Shown here in pieces: positions 44,606 to 54,427 of a DNA stretch of 64,000 bases. This DNA is from Linnemannia schmuckeri (taxonomy: Eukaryota; Mortierellomycota; Mortierellomycetes; Mortierellales; Mortierellaceae). The stretch is from positions 868,001 through 932,000 of the forward strand of contig JANATG010000004.1 in the NCBI GenBank assembly GCA_029449235.1. The letters run 5' to 3'. The notes beneath the pieces were generated by a model, which was given only the letters and a program-made list of their open reading frames with translations, searched no databases and was not told the origin of the DNA. Every line of letters begins with the position of its first letter. Positions within the stretch are counted from its first letter, which is position 1. Made by a program: the position numbers and the translations under genes.

Positions 44606-47600
44606 ATGCCTTCACTTTTACGTCCCAGTCGTAAGCTGGGACTTCTTTCTTGGCTCTTGGGGGCAATCCATCTCCTAGCAGTTTTCGTATCAGCTCAAGC
44701 CCCAAATCCAGTACATGCAATGGCATACGCCACCGTCGATGAGAACACGTTCTATGTCCACGGCGGAATACGCCATCAGTCTCTCGGCGGGCCTATGACT
44801 CAATTCTACGCGCTAGACTTGACACAAAACTGGGACACATCAAACCCACCTTGGAGAGAATTGGCGCCCGCACCCTATGGCTCGCACTCTAAACATTTCA
44901 TAACAATCCCACCTGACCACCAGACACTCACGATTTGGAGTACTGGTTCTCTCTACTCTGTTTTCAACTACAGTATCGCCGATGCCATCTGGACGAGGTT
45001 GTCGACAACAGGCCTAGCGATATTTGGTACTGGCTTTCATGCAGCGACAGATCCAACGAACGGTGCGGTCTACGTTCCTGCTGCAGGCCCTTACAGTAAT
45101 CAAAAAATGTCCAAGTTCAGTTTCGTGACTGGATCGAGTACCTTGATCGATGTTCCGCCAACTCTTGTAGCAGCCCAGGATGGTTATTCATTTGCCTGGT
45201 GCCAGACACGAAAGTCGTTCATTCTGTTTACAGGGAACACCAGTACCCCAAAGCTATTTTTCGAGTACTTGCCTTCTACGGGCCAATGGGGCACCATGGT
45301 ATGTTCCAAGGAATTTAATTTGCCGTGATATATAGTATTTCTCAGATCTCGTATGTAATATCCTTTTCGTTTTCTGTTGTGATAGCCCTCATTGGGAGAG
45401 ACCCCCACCATAAAATACAGAAGCTGCTTCATGCCTGGTGAGTATCGTAAAGAAGTGAGCCCACTCAGATTATGTCTTTCATCTCTTCACCTTGCCAGCT
45501 CCCCTTCGTTGTTTAACAATTTGTTGATCCACAAGTGTCCTACAGAGGACGGACTACTTGCATTGTCATAGGTGCCATGGACATATGTGTGTGACTTCAT
45601 TTTATTTTTTGAACCGACGAAAACTAACTAGAAAAAAAAAAAAAAAATAAAAGGCTATGGATCCCTCCACCGGAAAATGCTCCTCACTTCTTTTTTCGGC
45701 AGCAAAGGGTGGAGAGGGTGGGACATATGTCCATGGCACCTATGACAATGCAAGTAGTCCGTCCTCTGTAGGACACTTGTGGATCATTGTCTACGGTGCC
45801 ATGTCCATATGTGGCTCCAGAGGGATCCCTAACGTGGAAACAGACAGATTGTTCGAGATAACACTGGAGAGACGGTAGTGCTTCTCGAAAATCTTGGGAG
45901 ATGACCAGTTGCCTTGGACCATAATGTCCGGAATGGGGACTCCTGCCATTGCAGCCAAAGTGGAACCCAGCGCGCGAAGTTTGGGAGGTCTTGTGCCCTT
46001 AGGTACGAAGAGACGAGAGATGGTGTTCATGTACACGCTAATGGTTGTGGACGCGATAGGATCAGAGGGACGATTGGAATGACGAAGGAGAGGGACGATG
46101 GAGTGGGTCTTGTCCTTTGGGTGAGGTATGGCAACATCCATTGACGTGGTGCGAGACCGGTAGACGGTATAGGCGTGAACTGGACAGATCGCCAGATCTT
46201 GATGACGACTGAGGTGCACGTACTTAATAATACGTTGCTTGCCGCGTTTCTCCTTGGGAAAGACGACCGCCAGTTGCAGCTTGTCGCCCACAACTCCCGA
46301 CTTGGCCACATCCGTGCAAAAGATATCGTCAGGGCGCATGAACCCACAAACACCCAGCAACCAAGACAGCTTCCTGGCAAGATCCACCATTGGGAGGGTG
46401 TGATTGTCTGGTCTGGACCTGAAGAAGGCAAGGACTGGATCGATCGAATAGATCTCATGCTTGGTGTCAACAATACCAAGGCCATGTCCTGCTGCGAGAA
46501 AGGCCTTGAAGATAGGATCTCTGGTCACAATCTCCGGATCGTGAAAGAGGGCAAGAATGGCTGCCTTGCGGGCGAGAACGGAAGACCACTGTAGGTTCTT
46601 GGTGGCCATGGTGTGATACAGCCAATTGACGACCACAACTGCAGGATTGATGCCTTGCTCAAATGAGCCATCTTGAGCCCACTGTAAAAACTCCTTCTGA
46701 GCAGGTTCGTATCGCTGACTGGTCTTGACTGTGGCGTTGTTACTATTGATAAAGGCAATGGCCTCTTCTGAGACACCCTCGCGAATTAAACGTGCCCGCT
46801 TACCCTCCAGGCCCCTAAGTGCCAGTGGGGATTCTTGAGAAGGAGGTGACTTGCGCTTCCTGGGGGAGGCAGCACGCTGGACCTTGGGATCGGTATGGGT
46901 GGACAGATCGACATCTCCTGCAAAAGTGGATACCAAGCTGCTGATGGCCAGAATGGGGCGATCAGAGTTGCCTCCAGCTTCTCCTGTCTGAGACGTTGCA
47001 GCACTTGTGCAATGAGGTTCCATGGTGGGCATACGTAAAGGTTGCCTAGTCGTTTCCAGCTGTGGCGAAATGCGTCTGCTGCCATCGACATCGGATGAGG
47101 GCGCCAAGAGAAGAATTGAGGGAGCTGAGTGTTGACTGGCGATGCGAAGAGATCGACGTGGTGAGGGCCCCATGTCCAGCTGAGGTGTTGAAAGAAGAGA
47201 GGATCGAGACTCCACTCTAGTTGTTGTTGCAATCTCCTGGATGGCGAGTCTGCAGGGTTGAAGATTGAAGGAACGTAGGTCGTCTGCAGCCTCGTTCCTG
47301 TCGCCAGACAATGTCGCCATACTCTGTCCGCTGCCTCCATCAGTGGTGGTGATCTCGTGCCGCCAAACTTGTTGATGTAGGAGAGTGTGCTGGTGTTGTC
47401 GATGATAACGTTCACCATTTTGCCCTGAACTTGAGGAAGGGTGACTGCAAAAAAGACTGCCTGGATCTCTTTCCAGTTGATGTGGAGTTTGGCTTCCTCT
47501 GGTGACCAAACCCCGCTCCAGCTCCTGTTGCCGATCACTATACCCCAGCCGTGATCCGAGGCATCCGTGTATATGTCCATCTCTGGTGGTGACTGAATCC

Positions 47601-50600
47601 AAGTGTTGCCGTTCCAGTCTCTGAGGCTGTGAATCCACCAGTTGAGGTTGTCCTCTGCCTCGGCTGTCAGTATCACTGTGTCCGTCCATTGAGCTCCTGG
47701 GCGACGTAGGGCTGAGTTCTTGAGGGAGAGAAGGCTGCGTGTCATTAGACGAGCCGGAAATACGGCAAGCGTGGTGGCCATGGCTTTTCCGACGAATGAG
47801 GTCAGGTTCTTCAGAGTCGTATGGCCCTTGTTCCTCATTTTGGTCGCCTCGCGGCGCAGATCCCGAAGCTTGGACTTGGGGACAGAAAGTATCATCTTGC
47901 GGGTATCGAACGTAAAGCCGAGATGATCCAGGGTCTGGGATGGTTCCAGCGATGACTTCTTCTCGTTGATGATGAACCCGAGTGCCATCAGCTTCTCTCG
48001 CACCAGTTGAGTGTTCCTGCGAGACTGCTCTACTGTCCGTGCCATGATAAGCAGATCGTCCAAGTACGCGCTGAGTCGAATCCCTTTGCGTCGCGCCCAT
48101 CGAAGAAAAGGACGGAGAATCTTGGTGAAAACCAGAGGGGAGAGTGAGAGACCAAAGGGCAGGGTCCGAAACTGGTATATCTTGCCCTTCCATTGGAACT
48201 GAAGATACTTCCTGTGGGTTGGTGAGATGGGTACATGAAGAAAGGCATCTTTCAGGTCGATCGAGGTCAAAAAGTCGTTTTTGAGAATCATGGAGCATAC
48301 CGTCTTTGTTGTCTCCATTTTGAACGATTCCTGCTCCACGTACTGGTTGAGGGGGCGAAGGTTGAGTACGGGGCGGAGGTCGCCTGTCTTCTTGACTATG
48401 GTGAATAGGCGGCTGCGGAAACCAGCTGCCGTAGCGGGCTCGATGGCTTGTTTGTCGAGTAAGGCGACGATCTCCTCCTCGATCGCCTTCTCGTCCTCCA
48501 TGGACACTGAGGTCTGGTGTCGTTGGAGGTTGGTTGTTGGTGGGGTTGTGTGAAAGGGAATCTGATAGCCTGCCCCAATCACGTCGAGCACCCAGTGGTC
48601 GTCTGTTAGTCGGCGCCACTCTGGTAGAAAATGTTGTAGTCGACCACCTACTGGGAGCTCTGTCCTCGGCCGCGACCCCGTCCGCGGTTGCTCTTGGGAA
48701 AACCCTGTGACGGATACTGTCCGTTGCTACTAAAGTTATTGTACTCTTGGGGTGAGAAACCAAAAGGTTGTTGTTGTTGATACGGGGGCGCTGTTTGATA
48801 CGCAGGAGAGTATTGTTGGTACTGGGCCTGCTGGTACTGCTGTTGATATTGGGGTCGTTGTTGCTGCTGTTGAGCGGAGTGGAAGTTGCCGCTACCCCAA
48901 CCACGGCCGCCGCCACGACCGCCTCTGCCTCCTCGACCCGATCCTCCTTCGGGTTTCTTGGATGGTAAGGCTTTGGCGTATTCCTGCGCCTCTTTGATAC
49001 TGGCTTTGATGGTCTCCTGTGAGGTGCTGACGCCTTTTTTCTTCTCAGGAACGGGCTGGAGACCTTTTGCTCGCAAATAATTGTTGATGCGCAGTTCCTG
49101 AATTTCTCTGGCATTGATGGCCAGTTGACTGCGCATGATCTGAAGAAACTCCGACACTGTTTGGAGCGCCGTCGGATCTGTGACTCTTGCCAAGAAGTCA
49201 ACTGCGAAGTCGTCGAGCGGCCGAGTGGAATGGGCCTGACGTTCGATGATCTTGACGAGAGCTTGCTCAAAGTGGTGATAGGGCGAGGAACGATCGACTG
49301 GGAATGGAAGATCCCAACTGGGAGCAGTGTATTGCTGAAGAGGATTCTTGTCGAAAAGGAGGTCCTTGGGTGAGATGGTGTCGTCTTCTGGATCCTCTGG
49401 GGGAAAGAAAAAATGCTCACCGGAGATGGAAGGAATGAAATCCTTGGCCTGATCAGTAATGATAAGTTGTTTGGTACGGGGAAGCTCCACAGTGGTAAGG
49501 GATTGTTGGGAAGCGAGAAGAGCTTTGAGATTGGCCAGCTCCTCTGGAGAGAAAGAAGAGAGGGAAAGAGGTACATGATTGTCGGTATTGTCGCTCATGA
49601 AGGGAAGGAATCGAAGCTGTGGATGAGTTCCTGAAGAGCGACGAAAAAAAGAAGTGAGGAGCATTTTCCGGTGGAGGGATCCATAGCCTTTTATTTTTTT
49701 TTTTTTTTTCTAGTTAGTTTTCGTCGGTTCAAAAAATAAAATGAAGTCACACACATATGGACATGGCACCGTAGACAATGCTCAACTCAGCGTACTAACG
49801 TGCCACAAGTTTTCCACTGTTGCCATCACATATAGCCTATAGTGGAGCCAAGATGGTCCTCTTCGGCGGTGATAATGGGTCAGGACAGTCTGTATCTAGC
49901 ATCTATATACTGGATGTCGCATCAATGACGTGGACTTACGGTGAGCCTGCACCTGATGCAAGATCAGATATGGCCTGCTCGGTCTCTGGAGACAATTTTA
50001 TTGTCTGGGGCGGTAAATACTTTTTAATTACCCCATATAATGGTGACGTCTTTTACTCATATCTTTCTAGCGACCATGATGATTAACATAGATATGATTT
50101 CCTATCATTTGATTACTTCAGGCATCCGAAAAACCTCGTCGACCGAGAGTGTTGGGGTATCGACGACACCGCTTATCTACAACCTAAAAACGAGACAGTG
50201 GACGGAAAAGTTTATACGCATTGAGAACGGCGACAGGACGTATAGAGGTCCTTCAAACAACAGCGCTGTAGTTGGAGGAGGTGTCGCCGGAGGTGTGGTG
50301 GTGACCGCTGCTATTGCCTTATTTTTTGTTATTCGAAGGCGTCGGCAAAACAAGAGTCAGCGCTATGATATGAAACGGTTGGAGATATCGGCACCAAAAC
50401 CGATAATATCTTGCATGGATTATGCGAGCGAAGGAACAGCGCCCAGCGGCTACTCCCAAGGTTGGAATATCCAACAGCTTCAGCCGCAGCAGCAGACCTT
50501 ATCAAGCAATACCCCGCAGTGCACATCGAAGATTGCACCACATGGTATCTACACCTCGCCTCAGCCGTATGACATATCCTCTCAATCTCTAATAGGCATC

Positions 50601-50888
50601 CCTTCTCGCTTGAATGTGGTCGTGAACCCGGAAGCTCCTCAGTATTACAGCCAAAAATCGCAACATCGAATGAGCCACGGCCGATACACCATCCAAAACA
50701 ACAATAACAACAGCAGTCCACAATCCTACCCAACCAAGGCACGGATCCTGCCATCACCTTTCGCAAGAGGCCCTCAGGCGACAGCCGAGCCAACGATAAC
50801 GATGACAAGCAACGAGGAGTTACTCAATCAGATCAACTCATTGCAAGCGGAATGGATCCGACGCCAAGCAATGATGCTTAACTCGTAG
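44606..50888 (+). CDS. Kelch-propeller single-pass membrane protein (copy 5), split by a DIRS element in intron 2
   Basis: Exons 44606-45298, 45386-45437 (52 nt), 49836-50012, 50122-50888; 562 residues if spliced. Introns 1 and 3 are 87 and 109 nt. Intron 2 is about 4.4 kb because a complete retrotransposon (45525-49780) sits in it; donor gtgagt and acceptor catatag are intact. Signal peptide about 1-31 (WLLGAIHLLAVFVSAQA), then HAMAYATVDENTFYVHGG, ATDPTNGAVYVPA, YSGAKMVLFGGD, ARSDMACSVSGDNFIVWGG, TPLIYNLKTRQW. Span about 356-378 (VGGGVAGGVVVTAAIALFFV) with IRRRRQ. The tail is Gln/Ser-rich with RGPQ and a terminal coil (LLNQINSLQAEWIRRQAMML). No frame lesion. Whether the long intron is spliced, or the gene is silenced by the antisense element, cannot be seen from sequence. 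Confidence 0.87.
45561..45698 (+). repeat. DIRS inverted terminal repeat, 3' side of the element
   Basis: About 138 bp complementary to 49642-49780, including the long A-run and the block gctatggatccctccaccgg. Differences are a few bases. The outer 36 bases (45525-45560) are unique to this end and are represented in the ICR. Confidence 0.92.
45723..45813. repeat. DIRS internal complementary region (ICR)
   Basis: 45723-45786 is the exact reverse complement of the element's left end (45525-45588, 64 nt). 45785-45813 is the exact reverse complement of its right end (49752-49780, 29 nt). The two parts overlap by the dinucleotide CA (TG on the other strand), which marks the circle junction. This is the defining structure of DIRS elements, used to regenerate the ends. 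The recombinase stop codon lies inside it. Confidence 0.93.
45791..46783 (-). CDS. DIRS tyrosine recombinase (C-terminal part of a 1261-codon frame starting at 49576)
   Basis: The recombinase-like portion spans about 330 residues. It has a helical SAM-like N-terminal part (SEEAIAFINSNNATVKTSQR, YEPAQKEFLQWA), WLLGVCGFMRPDDI carrying the first catalytic Arg, strands LQLAVVFPKEKRGKQRIIKY, ICPVHAYTVYRS, then PKLRALGSTLAAMAGVPIPD (second Arg; the usual HxxR His is replaced), GNWSSPKIFEKHYRL with Trp and the catalytic Tyr, and a stop inside the ICR. The same frame is open without a stop all the way to an ATG at 49576, overlapping RT and gag. Translation may start at an internal Met or by a further -1 shift from the RT frame, to which it is correctly phased. 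Acts on the circular cDNA to integrate it. Confidence 0.85.
   Translation of the reverse strand, partial: REGVSEEAIAFINSNNATVKTSQRYEPAQKEFLQWAQDGSFEQGINPAVVVVNWLYHTMATKNLQWSSVLARKAAILALFHDPEIVTRDPIFKAFLAAGHGLGIVDTKHEIYSIDPVLAFFRSRPDNHTLPMVDLARKLSWLLGVCGFMRPDDIFCTDVAKSGVVGDKLQLAVVFPKEKRGKQRIIKYVHLSRHQDLAICPVHAYTVYRSRTTSMDVAIPHPKDKTHSIVPLLRHSNRPSDPIASTTISVYMNTISRLFVPKGTRPPKLRALGSTLAAMAGVPIPDIMVQGNWSSPKIFEKHYRLSSVISNNLSVSTLGIPLEPHMDMAP
46786..48699 (-). CDS. DIRS reverse transcriptase and RNase H
   Basis: Without an ATG: the frame overlaps the end of gag, and its conserved start (ELPVGGRLQHFLPEWRRLTD) lies upstream of the first GTG at 48591. This supports expression by -1 frameshifting. RT motifs: KKTGDLRPVLNLRPLNQYV, FLTSIDLKDAFLHVPI, FRTLPFGLSLSPLVFTKIL, the active site AYLDDLL, LGFIINEKKSSL, LDHLGF. 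RNase H: MDIYTDASDHGWGIV, WKEIQAVFFAV, VNVIIDNTSTLSYIN, then NPADSPSR. The C-terminal extension VDLFASPVNTQLPQFFSW and CPPWNLIAQVLQRLRQE is typical of DIRS RT-RH proteins. All catalytic Asp residues are present. Ends with TAA at 46786-46788. Confidence 0.9.
   Translation of the reverse strand, partial: SQEQPRTGSRPRTELPVGGRLQHFLPEWRRLTDDHWVLDVIGAGYQIPFHTTPPTTNLQRHQTSVSMEDEKAIEEEIVALLDKQAIEPATAAGFRSRLFTIVKKTGDLRPVLNLRPLNQYVEQESFKMETTKTVCSMILKNDFLTSIDLKDAFLHVPISPTHRKYLQFQWKGKIYQFRTLPFGLSLSPLVFTKILRPFLRWARRKGIRLSAYLDDLLIMARTVEQSRRNTQLVREKLMALGFIINEKKSSLEPSQTLDHLGFTFDTRKMILSVPKSKLRDLRREATKMRNKGHTTLKNLTSFVGKAMATTLAVFPARLMTRSLLSLKNSALRRPGAQWTDTVILTAEAEDNLNWWIHSLRDWNGNTWIQSPPEMDIYTDASDHGWGIVIGNRSWSGVWSPEEAKLHINWKEIQAVFFAVTLPQVQGKMVNVIIDNTSTLSYINKFGGTRSPPLMEAADRVWRHCLATGTRLQTTYVPSIFNPADSPSRRLQQQLEWSLDPLFFQHLSWTWGPHHVDLFASPVNTQLPQFFSWRPHPMSMAADAFRHSWKRLGNLYVCPPWNLIAQVLQRLRQEKLEATLIAPFWPSAAWYPLLQEMSICPPIPIPRSSVLPPPGSASHLLLKNPHWHLGAWRVSGHV
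48648..49664 (-). CDS. DIRS gag-like protein
   Basis: 338 residues from the ATG at 49664, which lies inside the terminal repeat; an alternative start is MSDNTDNHV at 49598. Helical middle (HHFEQALVKIIERQ, PLDDFAVDFLARVTDPTALQ, EFLQIMRSQLAINAREIQEL), then a basic Gly/Arg region (GRGGRGGRGGGRG), a Gln/Tyr-rich low-complexity stretch and a final RGRGRGRGQ. RGG-type ends bind nucleic acid, as expected for a nucleocapsid-like protein; no CCHC knuckle is present. Stop TAG at 48648-48650, 54 nt beyond a slippery heptamer. Confidence 0.82.
   Translation of the reverse strand: MLLTSFFRRSSGTHPQLRFLPFMSDNTDNHVPLSLSSFSPEELANLKALLASQQSLTTVELPRTKQLIITDQAKDFIPSISGEHFFFPPEDPEDDTISPKDLLFDKNPLQQYTAPSWDLPFPVDRSSPYHHFEQALVKIIERQAHSTRPLDDFAVDFLARVTDPTALQTVSEFLQIMRSQLAINAREIQELRINNYLRAKGLQPVPEKKKGVSTSQETIKASIKEAQEYAKALPSKKPEGGSGRGGRGGRGGGRGWGSGNFHSAQQQQQRPQYQQQYQQAQYQQYSPAYQTAPPYQQQQPFGFSPQEYNNFSSNGQYPSQGFPKSNRGRGRGRGQSSQ
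48699..48705 (-). promoter_or_regulatory. Candidate -1 ribosomal frameshift site (G GGT TTT) at the gag/RT junction
   Basis: In the gag frame the codons read CAG GGT TTT CCC, giving the X XXY YYZ heptamer G GGT TTT. Slipping by -1 enters the RT frame, which is open from here through the conserved RT start. Eleven bases downstream CCGCG can pair with CGCGG across an 8-nt loop, a GC-only stem placed at normal distance for a stimulatory structure. Confidence 0.6.
49642..49780 (-). repeat. DIRS inverted terminal repeat, 5' side of the element
   Basis: Complement of 45561-45698. It contains the first gag ATG (49664) and probably the promoter of the element. Confidence 0.92.
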
Positions 50889-51836
50889 TTCGGTCATGCG
50901 TTCTATACCCCTAGTCTACAGTTGGCTCGAGTCGATAGGAACGGGTTCCCACTTGCTCCAGAATCTTGGAGGGGCCAGTGCGTTTGTAGTCAAGTTTCTT
51001 GGATGGACGTTGGGTAAAGAGATTTCGGGAGTCCGGCCAGGCTTGGTCGATGGTACTAGGATCTCAAATGATCGTATTTGAATTTTGATCGATAAAATAA
51101 AATAATAAATCTGCGCCACTTCCATATCGCAACAGAGTCACTCCCGACCCTCGTCAGATTGATCTTCGGCAGGGCGAAAAAAAAAGAGTGTAAAAAGGGG
51201 TAACAATCGTATTTTTTGATTATCCTCATGCAAGACAGACTATCCCAACTTTGCACATGGAGCGACATGTGCGAACTGTTTTTTTATGGAATTTTTTTTG
51301 ACGGCTGGAACTGCTATGATCGCGCCTTTTCCCCCTAGCAGTTTTTGTATCCTTTGGTTCCTTTCAGCATATTCCTTCTCGGCGCACCGTTAAATCGCCG
51401 TAACCAATTGCTGGGCAAAATACTTAAGCCCAGTTTTGTGTACCTGAGGGGGGTTTGCACGGCGATTGTGCAGCATGAATGGATCAACCACTGACGTCCC
51501 CCAAAGCCAAACAAGATCATAAAATGAAGGAGCCACCAAAGAGGGAAGCGAGCAACCGAGATAGAATAGAAAGGCAGCGATATCAAAAGAATAAAAATAC
51601 CAACAAAGAGTATCTTCCCCTCTCCTTACATGGTTCAAAGTTCTTCGACATAAATCCATCGAATGCCTTTGACTTAAAAAAAATACACTCTTTTCGCCCT
51701 CTGTCACATTCACTCATGCATACCTCATTTTGTTTTCTTTTGTTTGTTTTTCATTTTGGTGTGAGTAGGCACTGACTGCTTTCTCTCCTAGATCAATTTG
51801 AAAAAAAAAAAAAAAAAAAAAAAAGACGCCAAAGAT
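50889..51836. other. Spacer after kelch copy 5
   Basis: No supported gene. 51799-51823 is an A-run of about 24 and 51837-51858 a T-run; the T-run is the poly-A end of the minus-strand LINE fragment. A short minus-strand frame at 51060-50916 (PPRFWSKWEPVPIDSSQL) looks protein-like but is unrecognised. Confidence 0.4.
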
Positions 51837-52545
51837 TTTTTTTTTTTTTTTTTTTTTAAGATTTTTAGTCTTTTTATTAGAGGCTTGTGTCCGTAGACAT
51901 AATATGATTATTTTGTGCAATAGTTTTGTGTATTTCTTTTTTGATGTTTTTGGAGATATCGTCCCAAGACTGGGATTGATCGTGCAAAAAGAGGGTGATG
52001 TTGGCTGTGTGGACCCCAATCAGGCAACATGCTAAGAGTTGAGGAGCGGAGATGTTGTACTCGGGTTTGATGGAGAACTCAGGAGGCGTGAAAGAGAGGA
52101 GCGAGTGTAAATCCTCGTCCGACCAGAGGGGCTTGTCGGTATATTCCTTCAGCGTGGACTGCCATACCAGATATTTGGCAGAGCACTGAAAGACGTAGTG
52201 ATTCTTGTCTGCTCTCTGCTCTCTACATCCCCGCATTTCGCACTTTGGGTCTTGATTCCAGCGGTGAGCACGGAGTGTGCCACATGGAAGAATGTCTCGC
52301 TTGTATCGCCACCATATTGTGCGGGCTCTGTGAGGAATCTTTGCACGCCAGAACTTGCGCCATTGGGATGCAGATCCTTCCTCAGAGCGGGACGTTGCTA
52401 CAGTGGGGGACGGGTCTGTCCCTGGTAGCGGGGAGGAGGATAGGAAGTACCGTAAGATGCCAAAGATGAAAAGATGGTAGTGCTTTAATGTGTGGGGCGG
52501 TAAATCGTCCTCCCCCTTTTTTTTTCTCCGTCCGGGGCTAATCAA
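51837..52545 (-). pseudogene. 5'-truncated LINE (non-LTR retrotransposon) 3' end with zinc-binding domain
   Basis: Minus-strand frame of about 222 codons carrying SQWRKFWRAKIPHRARTIWW, then CEMRGC followed by NHYVFQCSAKYLVW. This is the zf-RVT pattern (CxxxxC...H...C) found after the RT domain of many fungal and plant LINEs. It is followed at the 3' end by a poly-A tract (the T-run at 51837-51858 on the plus strand). RT and endonuclease are missing, the usual result of incomplete reverse transcription. It lies just upstream of kelch copy 6 and may have replaced or displaced its propeller exons. Confidence 0.72.
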
Positions 52546-52609
52546 ACGTGTTCTCTTCTGTTTGATCCCAACTTACACCAAACGCCCTTTTTTCGTTTTA
52601 TTTAATCAG

Positions 52610-53370
52610 GTTACACAATGCCTTCTCCGAGCACAAACTTAGTATCGATCACTCCACTCATTCACAATCTTTATGAAGGAAGGTGGACAGAAACGTCCAT
52701 TCGCGGACCTCACCCTGGCGCAACAGCTCCAGTCCGGCCAGTGAACACAACACCGAGTAGTGACAGCGCAGACAGATCAGGAAACGGAGGCGTCTAGAGC
52801 AACGGAGTTGCAATTGGAGGTGGAGTAGCTGGAGCTGTGGTTGTCATTGCTTCTGTCGCATTCCTGATCTTTCGGAGGCGACAACAACACCGGGATCAAT
52901 CTATCGATACGAGGGATTTAGCAGCAGCGTCGCGACACGACCCATTAACTCCTTCTATGGACAGCACACACGATGGACTATCAGCCGATGACCAATCTCA
53001 CAGCAAGTCGAATCCACAATACACATCCAGAAATGAACCACAGGGTCTCCCCGGTACTCCTCATACAAATGTAGTCCCCACTCAGTCTCCTCCAGTCATT
53101 CCATCTCGTCCGACCCTGTTCACCACAACTTCGACTGACCCCCAGGACCACATTCAACAATTGCAACACCAAATTTCCAGGCGCCAAAAGCAACTCAAGC
53201 GTCAGACCAACATCAACAACCCACAAATGGATCCACAGACATTTACAAGTGTGTGAGGCCCACAGGGTATTGGTGAGCGCGTGTTTGTTACTACTAATGC
53301 AGATCTGGAGGATCAGATCGAAGCACTTCAAACGGAGATGAAGAGCCTTAAGGCCATGCGAAATGCATAG
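52610..53370 (+). pseudogene. Kelch-gene 3' exon only, pseudogene (copy 6)
   Basis: Starts after an intact acceptor (tttaatcag) with GYTMPSPSTNLVSITPLIHN, equivalent to exon 4 of the paralogs. An in-frame TAG follows (about 52796) just before the span NGVAIGGGVAGAVVVIASVA. The tail has FRRRQQHRD, PSMDSTHDGL, NPQYTSRNEPQGLPGTP, then an in-frame TGA at about 53256 exactly where RGPQ is expected (TGA for CGA), followed by GPQGIG and a terminal coil LEDQIEALQTEMKSLKAMRN. Exons 1-3 are absent; a LINE fragment lies directly upstream. Confidence 0.85.
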
Positions 53371-54149
53371 ATGCGATTTTTTACCCGTTGAAAATACCCC
53401 ATTTTCGTCTTTCTTACCAGGCTCCACAGTGTGGTATGCCGGCAAACCGTGTAAGCAGTTACCCGGTGGTTTTTTTTGCTGCTCTTTTTATTTTGTCATG
53501 GAGGGTTGCTTGGACCTTGGCAAAATTTTCTTTCAACGCAGTCCCCTCGACGCAATCCCAGATCTATTTCCCTCAACAAATAATCTTTGAGGCCATTTTT
53601 TATGAACGAGGGAGGACTTGCATGGATTATGTTTAACAAGAGCGGATGGTAGCAGTGAACTGAAAAGGTTGTAGAATGTGAATCAAGCGACCATATCTTC
53701 TTCAGCAACCGAGTTGACAGAAGAAGGAGAGGACAGGAGTGCAAGTAAGATGAAAGAGTGAAGGCAGAGAGTGGCATAAATGAAGAGTGGTGACAAACAG
53801 AGGCTGATGAGAAGAGGTCGAAGGAGTTCTCTGTCAGGAGAAGGAGTGAAAAACAGGCAATCCTTCACAGTCGAAGCTCATTCTCCTGTCCCTCTTGTAC
53901 TTCTTTCTTTCCGCCTTCCCCTTCCCCTTTTATCTCATTATTCTCTTTCCCTTCTGACCATGGCTCTCTGTGTTCCATCGGTCCTCAGAAAACCTCTCTC
54001 CTTCTCTGCTCTCGATCTCCTTTCTTTTATTTTCCTTGCATAGTATTCAGTAAAGGAATTTGTGCGACTGTCTTAGCACGCAGCATACTAATGGTGCCAA
54101 CAATGTACTGTTAACCGAAGCCTCCCGAACTTCAGCGTCTTATTGTTTA
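53371..54149. other. Intergenic between kelch fragments
   Basis: No gene supported. 53860-53960 is C/T-rich, possibly the old leader of the next fragment. Confidence 0.35.
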
Positions 54150-54427
54150 CTTCTTTTGATATAGCATAGCTTACAGCGGCGCCAAGATGCTTCTTTTGGT
54201 GGGGACGATAAATCAAGCATACCGTTAGGATCACAATGGGCAACCTCAAGACCGCCTCGCCGACACTCACGGAAATAACACCATCCGAAGCAGCAACGGC
54301 CCACAGAACGATCATGATGCGCGGCCCACCAGGATCAGCTGATCCCTTCTCTACTACAGGCAGTCAGGAGTTAGAGGAGCACACCAGATCGATGCATGAA
54401 GCATTGAATCGAAGACAGATCATGTAA
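54150..54427 (+). pseudogene. Internally deleted kelch-gene fragment (copy 7)
   Basis: Joins an exon-3 start (tatagc then AYSGAKMLL) to tail sequence: IRSSNGPQNDHD, RGPPGSADPF and a terminal coil ELEEHTRSMHEALNRRQIM, stop at 54427. Membrane span and most of the propeller are gone. AATAAA at 54474. Confidence 0.7.

Larger units (their letters stand above)
45525..49780 (-). mobile_element. DIRS-type tyrosine-recombinase retrotransposon, apparently intact
   Basis: About 4.26 kb, transcribed on the minus strand. It has inverted terminal repeats (45561-45698 and 49642-49780), an internal complementary region (45723-45813) and three overlapping frames: gag-like (49664-48648), RT/RNase H (about 48700-46786) and tyrosine recombinase (ending 45791). 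This is the DIRS order: ITR, gag, RT, RH, YR, ICR, ITR. DIRS elements integrate by recombination of a circular intermediate and leave no target-site duplication; none is seen here. No internal stops or frameshifts were found in the three frames, so the insertion may be recent and autonomous. Confidence 0.93.

Noticed and set aside
45791..49576. A single 1261-residue protein
   Set aside because: Only the last third has recognisable domains; the rest overlaps gag and RT in another frame. Kept as a finding, not as a product.
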